From: Circinella minor
Taxonomy: Eukaryota; Mucoromycota; Mucoromycetes; Mucorales; Lichtheimiaceae
Length of the DNA: 64,000 bases
NCBI GenBank assembly: GCA_016758965.1
Contig: JAEPRB010000175.1
Location: 22,714 to 86,713, forward strand
Reading direction: 5' to 3'
The notes below the pieces were generated by a model. That model saw only the letters and a list, made by a program, of their open reading frames with translations, was not told the origin of the DNA and searched no databases. This document shows positions 1-11,165 of this stretch, one piece after another; position 1 is the first letter of the stretch; every line of letters begins with the position of its first letter. Position numbers and translations under genes: made by a program.

Positions 1-897
1 AATTCTTCTGGAGTGACTTGAGAAAGATGAAGAGCACGACCATAAATTTCTTCGTTACAACCCGTCAATGAACGTAAGTTTTCAATGACTTCGGATTGAT
101 GCTTTTGAGCAATTTGTAAATTGCGGAGTTGATTATGAAGAACTTCATTTTCTTCCATGAGTTCTGCGAATGATTTGGGTACAGTAGCAAAGCTTGGTTG
201 AGGTTGTGGTGGTGCAGAAATATCATCATTAACGACGTTATGATGTCGATGATGATGATGATGATGGTTGGTGTCATCATCACTTTCACTTTCGTCCCCA
301 AAATCGGCTGTGGCTGAACGGGTACCCTCATCACCAAATTCGGCAGCGTTGGACCTGGAACGTTTGTCGTCGTCTGTTGTAATGCTACTTGCATTATCAT
401 GGTTGTGATGATGGTGATGACTTGGTGCATCCAAATCCCGAAGTGCTTCTAAGCGAAATGAAGAAGCTGAAGTAGAAGTATTGTCTCCAAGTAAAATAGG
501 GTGGTCTCTCGTTTCGCTAATGCCGTCCAATGTGGATCGATCATCGTCTGTTTCTCGTCCTTCTGCTGTGGCTCGACTGCTACCGATCAAACTTGCAGTA
601 CCTCCAGGACCACTGATAATAGATTCTTGGTCGTCAATAGTGGCAGCAACACTCCATGAATCTGTCTATTTTCATAAGATTTAAATTTAACATTATGCAA
701 AAAAATATAGACATGTATATAAATTGCGCTGGTTAAAGTTGCATCAAAAATACACCAACCTCGCGATGTCGAACAGCATCAAAGGTATCCAATAAGTCAG
801 TTTTACGCATTGAACTATATCGATGAGGAAAGCCGTCTGGCATTCGATGAAGAAAAACATCTTTTTCACTACCGTCGTGTGAAGATACTGAGCTCAT
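1..897 (-). CDS. 5' part of an unidentified coiled-coil protein, His- and Asp/Ser-rich
   Basis: Partial gene running off the left edge. Exon 1 is 897..760 (46 codons, start MSSVSSHDGSEKD). A GT-AG intron follows (759..666), and exon 2 runs from 665 to base 1 without a stop. The joined frame is phase-consistent and reads about 268 residues. In order these are a Ser/Asp-rich N-terminus with a basic patch (RYSSMRKTDLL), a Gly/Ser/Thr-rich region, poly-His runs (about residues 150-190) beside acidic SESDDD, then a probable coiled coil starting near SFAELMEENEVLHNQLRNL and continuing to the edge. I do not recognise the family. The start was chosen because it is the first ATG after the upstream divergent promoter region and keeps phase. 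It faces the hydrolase gene head to head with about 220 bp between starts. Frames on the other strand here are shadows. Confidence 0.7.
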
Positions 898-1118
898 TGC
901 TTAAAAAAAAAGAAATATATTTAAAGAAAATAAAGAAAAGTGGAAACAAAGGTAGCTCGTTAAAAAAAAAAAAAAGAAAAAAAAAAGTGTAACTAGAGAA
1001 GTGAGAACTACAGATGATGTCACTGTAGTGGGGTAACACACGCACAGGAACCAGAACCTTTTTTTTTTTTTTACACTTGGTTTTTCTTTTTCTTTCAGAC
1101 CAAAATAAAAAAAGAGTC

Positions 1119-2595
1119 ATGCTTGATGTTATATTGGAGTTAGTAATACCCAAATTGAAATCTATATTATTTGCTTTACTGATTGTTTTCCTTGGAACAA
1201 AGAATGGTCGAAAATTGCGTAAGTTTTTCCTTTTTTTAATTAACATATATATTAATTAACATATATTAAATATTGATATATACTCTACTACTCAGTTAGT
1301 ATCTTAGTGGCAAGTTTTATACGAAAGACAATTTATTATATACCCATTCGTCTGCGTTATAAATTTATTGCTACAGGTTTACATTTACCGCTTTCTATGC
1401 AACGATATGCTTTACAAACCATCCTAGGTCCCACAGCTTCTGAAAAACGTCATATTTTACCTGTTCGGGGAGAATCATGGAATGGAGATTGGATTATACC
1501 TTATATCAGAACTCATAAGGATGCTTATGTTCAAGCTGAAGCAGTTGCACAACAATCCGATATTGTGATATTATATATCCACGGTATGTGTATTGAAATA
1601 ATTAGTGTTTGCTGAATTAGTATCCTATATCTTTTGTTATTAAAATATATCTTTTATGCAGGTGGCGGTTTTCATTTAGGTAAAGAAAAAGATGTATATT
1701 TTTTTTTAAAAAAAGATGGTAGTATCATACATATAGATCATAATTTCTAATAATTATCAATTTGATGAATAAGGTTCTTCTACGGAGAATATGTCAACTT
1801 TCTTATATATGATTGATTGTTTAAAAGCAAAGCATGGGCTCAAAGCAACTATTTTAAGTGTTGATTATTCATTATCACCCGAAGAAACTTATCCAAAAGC
1901 ACAAGATGATTGTGTTAATGCTTATCGATATCTTGTACACGATCTTAGTTTAAGTCCATTCCGTATTATAGTTGGTAAGCAATAATATATATTATTTTAC
2001 ACGCGTCTTTTTTCTTTTAAATATCTCATAATGTGTATATTTTTTATTATAATTTTTAGCGAGTGACAGCTCTGGTGGTAACTTGGCCACATCCATGTTA
2101 TTAAGAATCAATGAACAACGATCCGATCCTGTATTAGCTCAATTACCTCCAATTCCTATTCCTGCTGGATGTGTACTTATATCTCCTTGGGTTTCATTGG
2201 ATATTCAGCAAAAGACCGAAAAATATTATTGTGATTACGTTCGAACGTGGCAACTGGCTTATTATCGAGAAAATTATGTTCCTAGATATGATTCTATGGA
2301 ACCAAATTACCGTGATGCATTTATTCGGAACCCTTTTATATCTCCTTTATATGGTAATTTTGATAATTTTTGTCCGACATTAGTTGTTTATGGTGGTGGA
2401 GAACTTTTGGAACCTCAGGCATTGGCTTTGATTGATAGGCTGGAACAACACCATGTATCTGTTACATCTATAACACGCCCTAAAACCGGTCATATTTATG
2501 TCATTCAGCCTCACGTATGTTCAAGAAAATCTATATGGAGACAAGATTTGACAAAGGTGATGGATTGGTGTGCATCTGTGGGTGGTAAACATTAA
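1119..2595 (+). CDS. alpha/beta-hydrolase of the hormone-sensitive-lipase/steryl-deacetylase type
   Basis: Five exons: 1119-1218, 1296-1583, 1662-1679, 1774-1974 and 2060-2595, all GT-AG and in phase, about 380 aa. The N-terminus has a hydrophobic segment (VILELVIPKLKSILFALLIV) that could anchor it in a membrane. The oxyanion loop HGGGFHLG is encoded around the 18-nt exon 3. SVDYSLSPEETYPKAQDD is the conserved stretch after it. The nucleophile elbow reads SDSSGGN instead of the usual GDSAGGN, so the first glycine is replaced. The catalytic His is probably in TGHIYVIQPH. The usual Asp position is unclear (GGELLEPQA). This fits lipases/esterases that hydrolyse acyl or acetyl esters; the substrate is unknown. 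It is divergent from the preceding gene, with its 3' end facing the lactate dehydrogenase. A start further upstream cannot be excluded. Confidence 0.85.
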
Positions 2596-2915
2596 ATTGT
2601 AAAAAAAAGTTCACTTTGCACAACTACTATTTTATTATTATTATTACTATTATTATATCTTGTTATAGTGTATTATTTTTAAATTTACTATTTTATTCTG
2701 TTGTATAAAAACTCATCTTATAATTATTATTTTTAGATTTTTTTTTTATATCTTAATCGCATAACAATCCATTTTTCATCTAAAAAATGGAAATATATTC
2801 ATGATATCATAGTAATAATAATTGCTTATAGATAGGACTTATGTATATATTTATTATTATTATTATTATTTAAAAGAATAAAAAATATGTAAAATGTTGA
2901 TATATGCTGCTGTCA
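2596..2915. other. convergent intergenic spacer
   Basis: AT-rich stretch between the 3' ends of the hydrolase and the lactate dehydrogenase, with ATT trinucleotide runs. Probably only the two 3' untranslated regions; no other structure seen. Confidence 0.6.
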
Positions 2916-4348
2916 TTATTTTTGATATCTCTCACCAATAGCTCTTAAAGTTGCTGCACTTTCCATCAATTGTTTATGTTCACCCGGACTCAATGGTACA
3001 GGCATGATTTGTTCAATACCTTTTGCTCCTAATTTAGAAGGGATCGAGAGAACCGTATCAAATTCTTTTACGTAAACAGATAAAGGCCGAATATTCAATG
3101 CATTTCTCAAGATGGATTCACATATGGATGCACCACATGCACCAATACCATAGTATGTTGACCCCTTATAGTCGATAATATCCATGGCTTTATTTGCGAT
3201 AGCTAATCGCACCGTTTCCTTGTCTAATTGACGAATCTCTGGAAATGAGTTTAATGGTCGACCACCAATACTGGCTGCATCCCACGCGATAAACTGACTA
3301 TCACCATGTTCTCCCAAAACATAAGCATGAATACAAGATGGAGAAATCTAGCGTTTACATTACATTCATTCAAGTCAATATATAATTCGTGACTAAGATA
3401 TTTAATTCTGATAACAGCAAGTAAAATGATAATAACTTACATTAAACAAATCAGAAAGATAGACGGTCAATCGACAAGTATCCAAGTATGTACCTGAACC
3501 AAATACTTGGTTACGTGGTAAACCAGATATATTTTGTGCAATTAAAGTCAATGTATCCACAGGGTTTGTTACTAACACCATAACACCATCTTTTTGAATA
3601 GGCTGCATACCATCAATTGTCTCTTTTAACATTTCATAATTGCGATCAATAAGCTATGTGTTATAATTTTTTTAGATATGGTCAAATTTTCGTTTTTTAT
3701 GATTGTTATATACATCATTAGAGAGGATATATCCCCCGCCGCCCTTCCCTTGCAATAATAATATATATATGTATATTACTTTACCTGTTGTCGAGATTCT
3801 CCAGGTTGCTGTTTCGCACCGGTTGCTATAACAATCACTTCAGCTTGACCGGCTTGTTTTAAAGTTCCTTGGCGTACTTTGGTACTATTTACAATATTTG
3901 CATCTGCCAGATCCCATGTCTGTCCCAATGCAAAATCCTTTGCTTTATCCACAAGTAATATTTCTGATGCAACATTTTTCATCATGGTCAATAATGCAAT
4001 GGTAGAACCCACCGCACCGGCACCTACCACAGCAACTTGTTTAGACGTTCCACAGCGTACTTTTTCGGCTGTATAATTACGACGTGATAACTTCGATGGT
4101 TTAACAATAGTAGTAGTAGCTGATGTAGTAATAAAAGCGGAAGAAGAAGTTAATGATGATACATGAGAAGTGGACAAAGAGTATGGTAAAGATCCTAACG
4201 ATGATGAGGGTATCCTGGCTTTTACAGTTACAAGATTCTTATTTGTCTGATGCGTCGTTGTTGACAATAGTAGTGGTCGGGTTGCAACATCAATTATAGA
4301 CTTTCTCCATCCTGGTAAAATTTCTTTGAACGGCGGTGATATAAACAT
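2916..4348 (-). CDS. L-lactate dehydrogenase with a long N-terminal extension
   Basis: Three exons: 4348..3785, 3653..3441 and 3347..2916, both introns GT-AG and phase 0, 402 aa. NAD-dependent interconversion of pyruvate and lactate. The Rossmann motif [13 protein letters not shown] begins near residue 108. The substrate loop [12 protein letters not shown] carries the Gln typical of lactate rather than malate dehydrogenase. [11 protein letters not shown] and the catalytic-His motif GEHGDSQF follow, and the C-terminus is [21 protein letters not shown]. The usual length is about 320 aa. Here about 100 residues precede the Rossmann fold, rich in Ser/Thr with Arg/Lys and few acidic residues, which could be a mitochondrial presequence. 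The next in-frame Met after the first lies far inside the fold, so the long start is favoured. Assignment as LDH is strong; the organellar location is inferred. Confidence 0.93.
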
Positions 4349-5779
4349 GGTGGCGGGAGAAAGAAGGGTTGAAGAAAATGAAGAGAAGGGATGGATTATG
4401 AGTGAAGATGTAAAAGTTGAAAAAATCGGACCTTTCTTTTTTTATACATGGGTTTAGTGATGGGTGTTTAGGAATCTTATTATGTCTCCATATGGCGACA
4501 TGAGAATTTTATTCGTGCCACACAAAAAGCTTATCAGCCTTTATCATAATCGTAAGTATTACTTTTTAATCTGCACGTTAATATGATTTTGGTAAACTTA
4601 TAAAGCTATTATGTCATAATAGCTCTTTGGGAGCGTTGTTACTTAAACGAAAAGTAATTCGAAGATATATAACTTGATCAAACCAAATTATTGCAGTAAT
4701 ATGTTTTGTATGCTTGCTCGTAGATTATTATATCAAAGATTAAAAAAAGAGCACACTAAGTCAAAAATAATGTAATAATGTCTAATTGGTACTACCTGTT
4801 CGGAATGTTGTTACTAAAAAGACACATATCATGTTGATGTGGTACTAGCTATTCTATCTCAGGAGGCAAATATGATGCTTATATAGTAACATTAGCTATT
4901 TCTTATATTTTTATTTTATTATAGCGTAGCATCAGTGTTGAGTACCTTATAATAATTTGACATATCTCGGCATGTACCAATTTTTTTTTTGGTTTTGTAA
5001 AAAACACGTAAACACAGGTTTACCACATTATTGGGATCTATTTGTTGATACGGCGGATATATTAATTTATCAGCAACTTTCAGGAAAATAAATAAACAGG
5101 ATGTACTATTGTTTGATGAGAAATCCCATCAACAAACTATAATATAATACGTCGCACAACTGGCAGGTTTACTCACCTGACAGATGAATAAAAGCTATTG
5201 ATCTGAAAGAAAATGTTTTCGAGCGATGTTTTTATAAAGTTCATACCTCTTATTTATTTTTCACAACAATATTATATATTAAAAGCTGTATTTCGTTCTG
5301 TCTAGTATAAATTCTTTAATACATGATAGTTGTTTAATCAATTAAATATATTTTTTCACCAGTATGCCAAAGGATACAAGCATTCTGTAAAATATAATGC
5401 AAGTTACACTCCGCCAGAAATTCAATTCATGCAGCAGAAATTAGTGATAAAAAACTATTATGCAAAAAACTCCTCAGTTCAAGGGTAGAAAAACTCAACA
5501 GTATGCGATTTGTCGCATTTTGATCCATCATATCTTCACTCTCCTCAATCATACACATGTCATTACATATTCTAGCATTAATTGTATAAAAGCATTAGTC
5601 TATTATTTGTATAGTAGATATTAACTTTTAGTTTTTGTGATACATATATAAATATTATTACCATACTCTCCAACATTTTTCTGAAATAAAAATTGTAAAA
5701 AAGTGTGACCATATCACTTATGATATTACTCCCTCTTTCTTTTTCTGTTACTTATCATCCCTGAAATAAATTACTTATC

Positions 5780-5931
5780 CCTCTTATCAGTGCGTGGTAA
5801 TATAACGTTACAAAGCTCTGGGGAACTCCGTCCCTCGTGGTTGATAAATTCCATATTACCACTAACACGGAAGATAACTAATACTTATAGCAAGAATAGT
5901 CCAACTTGGACTAGGGGTGATAAAAGAGGGT
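5780..5931. repeat. hairpin-rich segment, candidate MITE
   Basis: The outer arms ccctcttatca (about 5780) and tgataaaagaggg (ending about 5931) are near inverted copies. Inside, gtgcgtggtaatat is partly mirrored by atattaccactaacac. Agtccaacttggact near 5896 is a palindrome around one central base. No coding potential. The layout suggests a small foldback element of about 150 bp; ends and target duplications are not established. Confidence 0.35.
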
Positions 5932-6603
5932 TGTGATTCTGTACCAACTCTTTCGTTATTATGCGTTTAAGTTCAAAATCTGCTCTTTTCTTGTACCAAA
6001 AATCTACAACTACCCAAATATTTATTATTATAATATTAATATTTGTATATAAATCTATAAATCACACAGTAGTTACATATATTTGGAACACGCTCGCTTT
6101 TGCCATCTTGTACTCAATATGAAAAAATTTTCTTTAAGAGTTACATAGAACACTTATATATGTTGCTCTCTAAGCCTTTTTGAATGATACTTAAAAGAAA
6201 GTTGGGGTTTAATTGTGCTATTTTTCATTCGTTTATTTCACTGGCGCTTAAAAAAGTCGTTATCGTTGGCTACAGGCATTTACAACATTGAGTTAAATAA
6301 CGATAGAGGAAAAGTACCGGACCATAAAAAAAGATAGTAAATCAAATTTTACGTGGGTAAAATGGGATCTGCACTTTAATTACTTACTGTGGCCAGACAT
6401 GTCTTATACTTGGTATTTGATATTTTTTTCTTTTGTATTGTAATCCAATGGAAAAGGAAGAAATATGCGTTATACTTTTGAAATAGCTAGATTATACTAC
6501 TCTCCGGTTTGATATCCTAATAGAACAATACTACGCTGTTCATTTATATACTTGTATACAGTAGATGGTCCATATTTTTTGTCAAGTATCAAATCAAAAC
6601 AGC

Positions 6604-6604
6604 G

Positions 6605-6635
<31 letters not shown>
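6604..6635. repeat. CA/TA compound microsatellite
   Basis: Alternating CA repeats pass directly into TA repeats. Simple sequence, no function inferred. Confidence 0.9.
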
Positions 6636-7149
6636 GTTACCTCTTGAACATAATGGATTTGAACAAAACTCACATCAATAGAGTTAAAAAATTGATAAAA
6701 GATAATTTTTATTCAAGTTTTTACAAGACTCTTCTATAATCAGAGAGGTCACCAGCAGGACAAATATGTATAACTTCGATTTTTGAGAGTTATGTATTCC
6801 ACGTTGCATGGAACATGTCTATAAGCAATATATTAAAACATAATTAATATTAAAACCAAATTACTCTTTTTTAAAAATAAACTTTTCCCCTATTTATACA
6901 TGTTTACTTTCTCTCTTCTTACTTGTGGATCGGGAGACTGAGGCTTACACAGCATCTTCGTAAATAGCTGAAAGATAATGTTTATCTTTGAATTTATTCA
7001 TATGTTTTGACAGTAAATGCTTGGTTAATGGCTTTTTTTTTGGGACATGACTAACACTACCACCAAGTACATTATTTTTCAGCGGCCTATCAATCTAATA
7101 CTCGTCATGAATCGGGTAAAATGTATAGGATATATTAGTATATGTGAAA

Positions 7150-9330
7150 TCAACTTAAATCTACACTGTGTATGTATACGACTGTACTTGCTTTGGCTTT
7201 AAATAACTGTTTTAAAAGAAAGGTGGTAACAAAGACTAAGAATAATATAAATATATACGAGATCAATAAGCTACACGTTTGATAAGTAGATGAAAAAGGA
7301 AAGTATGGGCTCTTATTCTTAGACGATCCAGCTTCTTCCTGTGTAAATAGTATACAATCACTCGACTTTAACTGCTCACGCTTATATACTCGAATCAAAT
7401 GGACATTAACGGATGTACCATTTGGAATTTTATTTAAAGAAAGGAGAAGTGCTTTTTTATTGTATCGTGGCTCAATAGGATCAGAAAAGAGAATATATCA
7501 AGGGGATCGATAGTCTCAGTGCACGGAAAAGAAAAATGGTTTATACTTATGTTGGACGACAATATCAGAAATTGAATTTTTTTTTGTTCTTCCTGAGCGT
7601 CATAAAAAATGATACTAGATGTATTTTAGATATGGTCGTTCACATCCTTCAAAAACATCAATTTATGTAAAAATAACGGATGCTTTTTTTGTCAGTAAGA
7701 CCTTGAACATCTTGACGGTATGGTTGAGAAACCCTTTAAGGCTTGATATAACAAGACAAACAAGGGCTGATATCAACGCATCTAATTGTTCCATATTCCT
7801 GGGTTTATATACCTTGCTCTCAGTTCAGGCTTAGATTTTTAATGCTCTTTTTGCTTCATATCAGCGTAGAAGACACGGCGAGAATTAGCGCCATATACTA
7901 CTTTACTAACAAAAACATATCATCTTCGGTCAGTATCATTTTTATACACTGTATGTAGACAAGCCTCCTTAGATTCGAAGAACTGAGGAGCGTCTTGTGA
8001 TGGATTCTCTGGAAAAGTCTTGAGACGTTGGATCGTAATACGAAAATACTCGCATACATATTTTTAACCGTTCTTTAGTAGCATTTTTATATTGAAATTC
8101 ATATTGAATAAAAAAGATGTACATCAGATAAGTACTAGTTCTTTTTTTTTTGTGAGCCACACATTTTATGTCTTTAATGAACAAGTCTTCCGATAGCACT
8201 TCTCCTGATTACAAAGTGCGCTATGTTTAAACTTTTTTTTTTTTTTTTTTTTGATCTTTGTAACAAAGACTCTTCCTTTTTACAAAATTTTCACTTCTTC
8301 AAAAACGTTATCACGATCCGGTTGCTCATATTTAACTCTTTTTTTTTGTGGGGAGGCGCTCATATCAGTAACCTCATTGAGATATCTGATTAAGCCACTA
8401 CGCCTAGCAAACGAAAGCACTTATCTTGATGTATATCCAAAGTAGTGATTAAAAAGCAACATAGTTAACATATATGTTTATTTCGTAAGTTATTTTGGGA
8501 TTACCTTCAGAATCAATATTCTGTTATCAAAACTTAATTTGATGAAGACACATGTAGTTCCTTGTAGTGATCCTGATATTTCAGATAACTGAGCAAGAGT
8601 AATAGCTCGAAATCACCTCTTCATTTGAGTGGGTTTCATTATATATAACAAAGGCGTTTGTTCTCATAAGTATATAAGCACTTTTGAGTTAATGGAGAAG
8701 AAGAGCGAACGCTCTGATTAAGTTGTTGCGTTTTGACCAGAAAATCATAAGCTCACCTTAAAAAGTGTGTGCAACATAAAATTGGAAAAGGTAATAATAT
8801 CTTTAAACATCCAAGTCAAACCTGAATATTAATACATATTATTTAATAAAAGCATTTATTGCTTGTTTGTGAATAATATGTTATTTCAGTAGTGAATAAT
8901 GTACTTAATTTCTTACGTAAAAGTAGATGTAAAAAAATATAGAACTCCAGTCTTGAAAACCTCGAAAACCCCCTTTTATCACTTGGTAAGTTTATTCTTC
9001 TCAATTACAAACACTATTACTTTGCATTTATGTACGACCTTGCCATTCGTATGTAAGAATTTCTACTTTTAATATGTGAACAAGCTTATGTTTCATATAG
9101 AAAGAAATTTATTCTTTGTAAGCTGAGAAAGTCACAGTTTATTAAGCAGACAAATTTGTTATTTGTAAGCGGATAAGATTATCTTTCATAGGCGGTAAAT
9201 TCGTGGGTTTGTATTCGTAGACGAACGCAAAATCTGATGCTTTACATATCAAAAGCCTGTCTTAAAAATGTCTTGGAATAGATCAACGTCACTATGCATA
9301 ATCAGAACAGCAAAGAAAACAAGCTTCTAG
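7150..9330 (-). pseudogene. decayed coding region of unknown family
   Basis: The minus strand shows a series of protein-like stretches broken by stops and frame changes. From 5' to 3' these include an open stretch near 9240-9160 (containing PPMKDNLIRLQITNL), one near 8610-8500 (AITLAQLSEISGSLQGTT), a Met-started piece near 8360 (MSASPQKKRVKYEQPDRDN), pieces at about 8020-7850 (KTFPENPSQDAPQFFES and SKVVYGANSRRVFYADMK), and a 115-codon frame from 7497 to 7150 (containing SDPIEPRYNKKALLLSLNK). Amino-acid use looks like real protein, not AT-rich noise. I do not recognise the family. It may be an old mobile-element ORF or a dead host gene. Exact borders are uncertain, and some short pieces could be chance. 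Confidence 0.4.
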
Positions 9331-9414
9331 AACTTAACTCTATTTATCATTATTATTACTATTATACAAATAATTACATTGAGCGTCGATAAGGCAAAAA
9401 TAAATTACAGAAAA

Positions 9415-10958
9415 CTAAACCGTCAATTGATCCAACTGTTTTTGAACTTCATCAATTCCCTTCCAGTTTTTAGCTTTGCCTTGCCATCTTCCTTTACCAC
9501 CACCTTTAATATCCAGTCCTGCCATCACTGTCTTTGCAACTTGTTGTATAATAGCATCACTACTTGCCAAAATTATCACCGGTCCTCCTACATGTTTTTC
9601 ACCAGCTGCCAAAACCACAGCCCTATTCATTTCCGCATTATTATCAACAAGTTTTTGATCACGAATAGCAAATGAAATCAACTGTAAGAACTCCATATCT
9701 GCATCCTCACGATACAATGACACGACTGATTTTCCCTTCAATTGAGTTGCGATATCGTTAGTAATATAAATTGCTAATTCACCCATCAATCGTTTGGCAG
9801 TTTTTTGATTTGTTGTCCGCGCTTGTTGTAATTTGGTCACATTTTCTACAAATGATTCTTGGGGTACAGACAAAAGTGTGTTAAGCTGCTTGGAAACAAT
9901 CAGTGAGGCATCCAAGGTATCAGTAACACGTTGGCCAAAGATGAAGAATAAACGTGTGTTACCACCACGCGCTTTTTCACTATGTAATAGTTTTAAAGAT
10001 TGGAGATGACCTGTATGTTTGATATGAGTTCCACAACATGCGTTACCCCGATCAATGCCTTTGATTTCAATATGTCGAATAGTACCGCCACCAACGTAAT
10101 CTTCAGGAAGACTATCAGGTTTGTTGGTTGAGTCGTTGTTAGTTTCTGTGTGAACAAGAAAAGGCGCTGCGTCGAGAATAAGTTGGTTAATATGTTTTTG
10201 TACTTGTTTCAATTCTTCTGCTGTAGGCATACGTTGTTTCTTTTCTCCTGACTCGAGTTCAATGTAGGATTTAGTGGCACCAAGGTTCCTGGAATATAAT
10301 TACAGAGCAAAACATTCGTTAGTTTTTATTTTTAATTTGCTACACACATATATTATTTAACACATATTATATTTATTTGGTTAGCTGTTTACTTACCATG
10401 AGCCAGTTTCAATGAAATAAGGTTCTTGTTCCAATACAGCTGAAAGTAAATGCTGGCCACTATGTTGTTGCATGTGATCCTATATAAATAAAAATTATTG
10501 TTAGTCTTTGTCTTTTGTTTTCATTTTGCGTCTATCAATTTTTTTTTCCTATTTACAAATCGACGTTCCCAGTCAAGTTTAACAAAAACTTGCTGACCAA
10601 CAGGCACAGGTTGTTTGGTATAATGAATATGTTCTAATTTTTTGCGCTGTACGTTATAAACTTGAATATCATCAATAAAACCTGTATCATAAGGCTGTCC
10701 ACCACCTTCAGGAAACAATACTAAATAGAAATAATACACATAAAATATTTGCATTCTTTATTAGTTTATAATGTTGAAAGAAGGGATATGTGTGTTATAG
10801 ATGTGTGTACCTGTGTCATGTAATTTGACATGATAAAAACCTTTCTTGTCGGGTTTCTCAGAACAAGCGATACAGCTTGTTTTTAATTCACGACTATAAG
10901 GTTCTCGTTGACAATGAATCTCACCCACTGGAATTTGAGTTATTGTTACAGGAGTCAT
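9415..10958 (-). CDS. alanyl-tRNA editing protein (AlaX / AARSD1-like)
   Basis: Four exons: 10958..10811, 10720..10557, 10479..10397 and 10288..9415, all GT-AG and in phase, 422 aa. Free-standing relative of the alanyl-tRNA synthetase editing domain that removes Ser or Gly from mischarged tRNA-Ala. Motifs in order: LFPEGGGQPYDTG in the N-terminal barrel, the zinc motif HSGQHLLSA (HxxxH) at the exon 3 start, RGNACCGTHIKHTG (second zinc pair, CxxxH), and a DHHA1-like C-terminal domain with GGPVIILAS, then GGGKGRWQGKAKN near the end. The length suits the AARSD1/AlaX-L class. It stands alone between a decayed region and a ring-finger gene, all on the minus strand. Confident family call. Confidence 0.93.
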
Positions 10959-11165
10959 TGTCTTAAGGTTTAATTAGATAAGTATTTCTTTTTGAATTTA
11001 ATTGTATATATAATATATAGTTGTAAAAAAGAGTAAAGTTATATATATGCTAATAATGTAGAATTTGATGCTGCTATATTGGAAAATATAGAAAAAGGGA
11101 ATGTTAAAAGAATATATATGTTTATATACAGCGTGAAACGATTTGCTATGGTTACACAAATCGAT

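Larger units (their letters stand above)
4349..7149. other. gene-free stretch between LDH and a decayed coding region
   Basis: No intact gene seen on either strand. It holds the LDH promoter region (CT-rich), a hairpin-rich segment at about 5780-5931 and a CA/TA microsatellite at about 6604-6635, both listed separately. A short stop-free stretch near 5360-5490 (+) is not long enough to call. Confidence 0.5.

Noticed and set aside
5360..5490. Plus-strand open stretch reading about 45 codons
   Set aside because: Runs of this length occur by chance several times in this much AT-rich DNA, and no exon partner was found.
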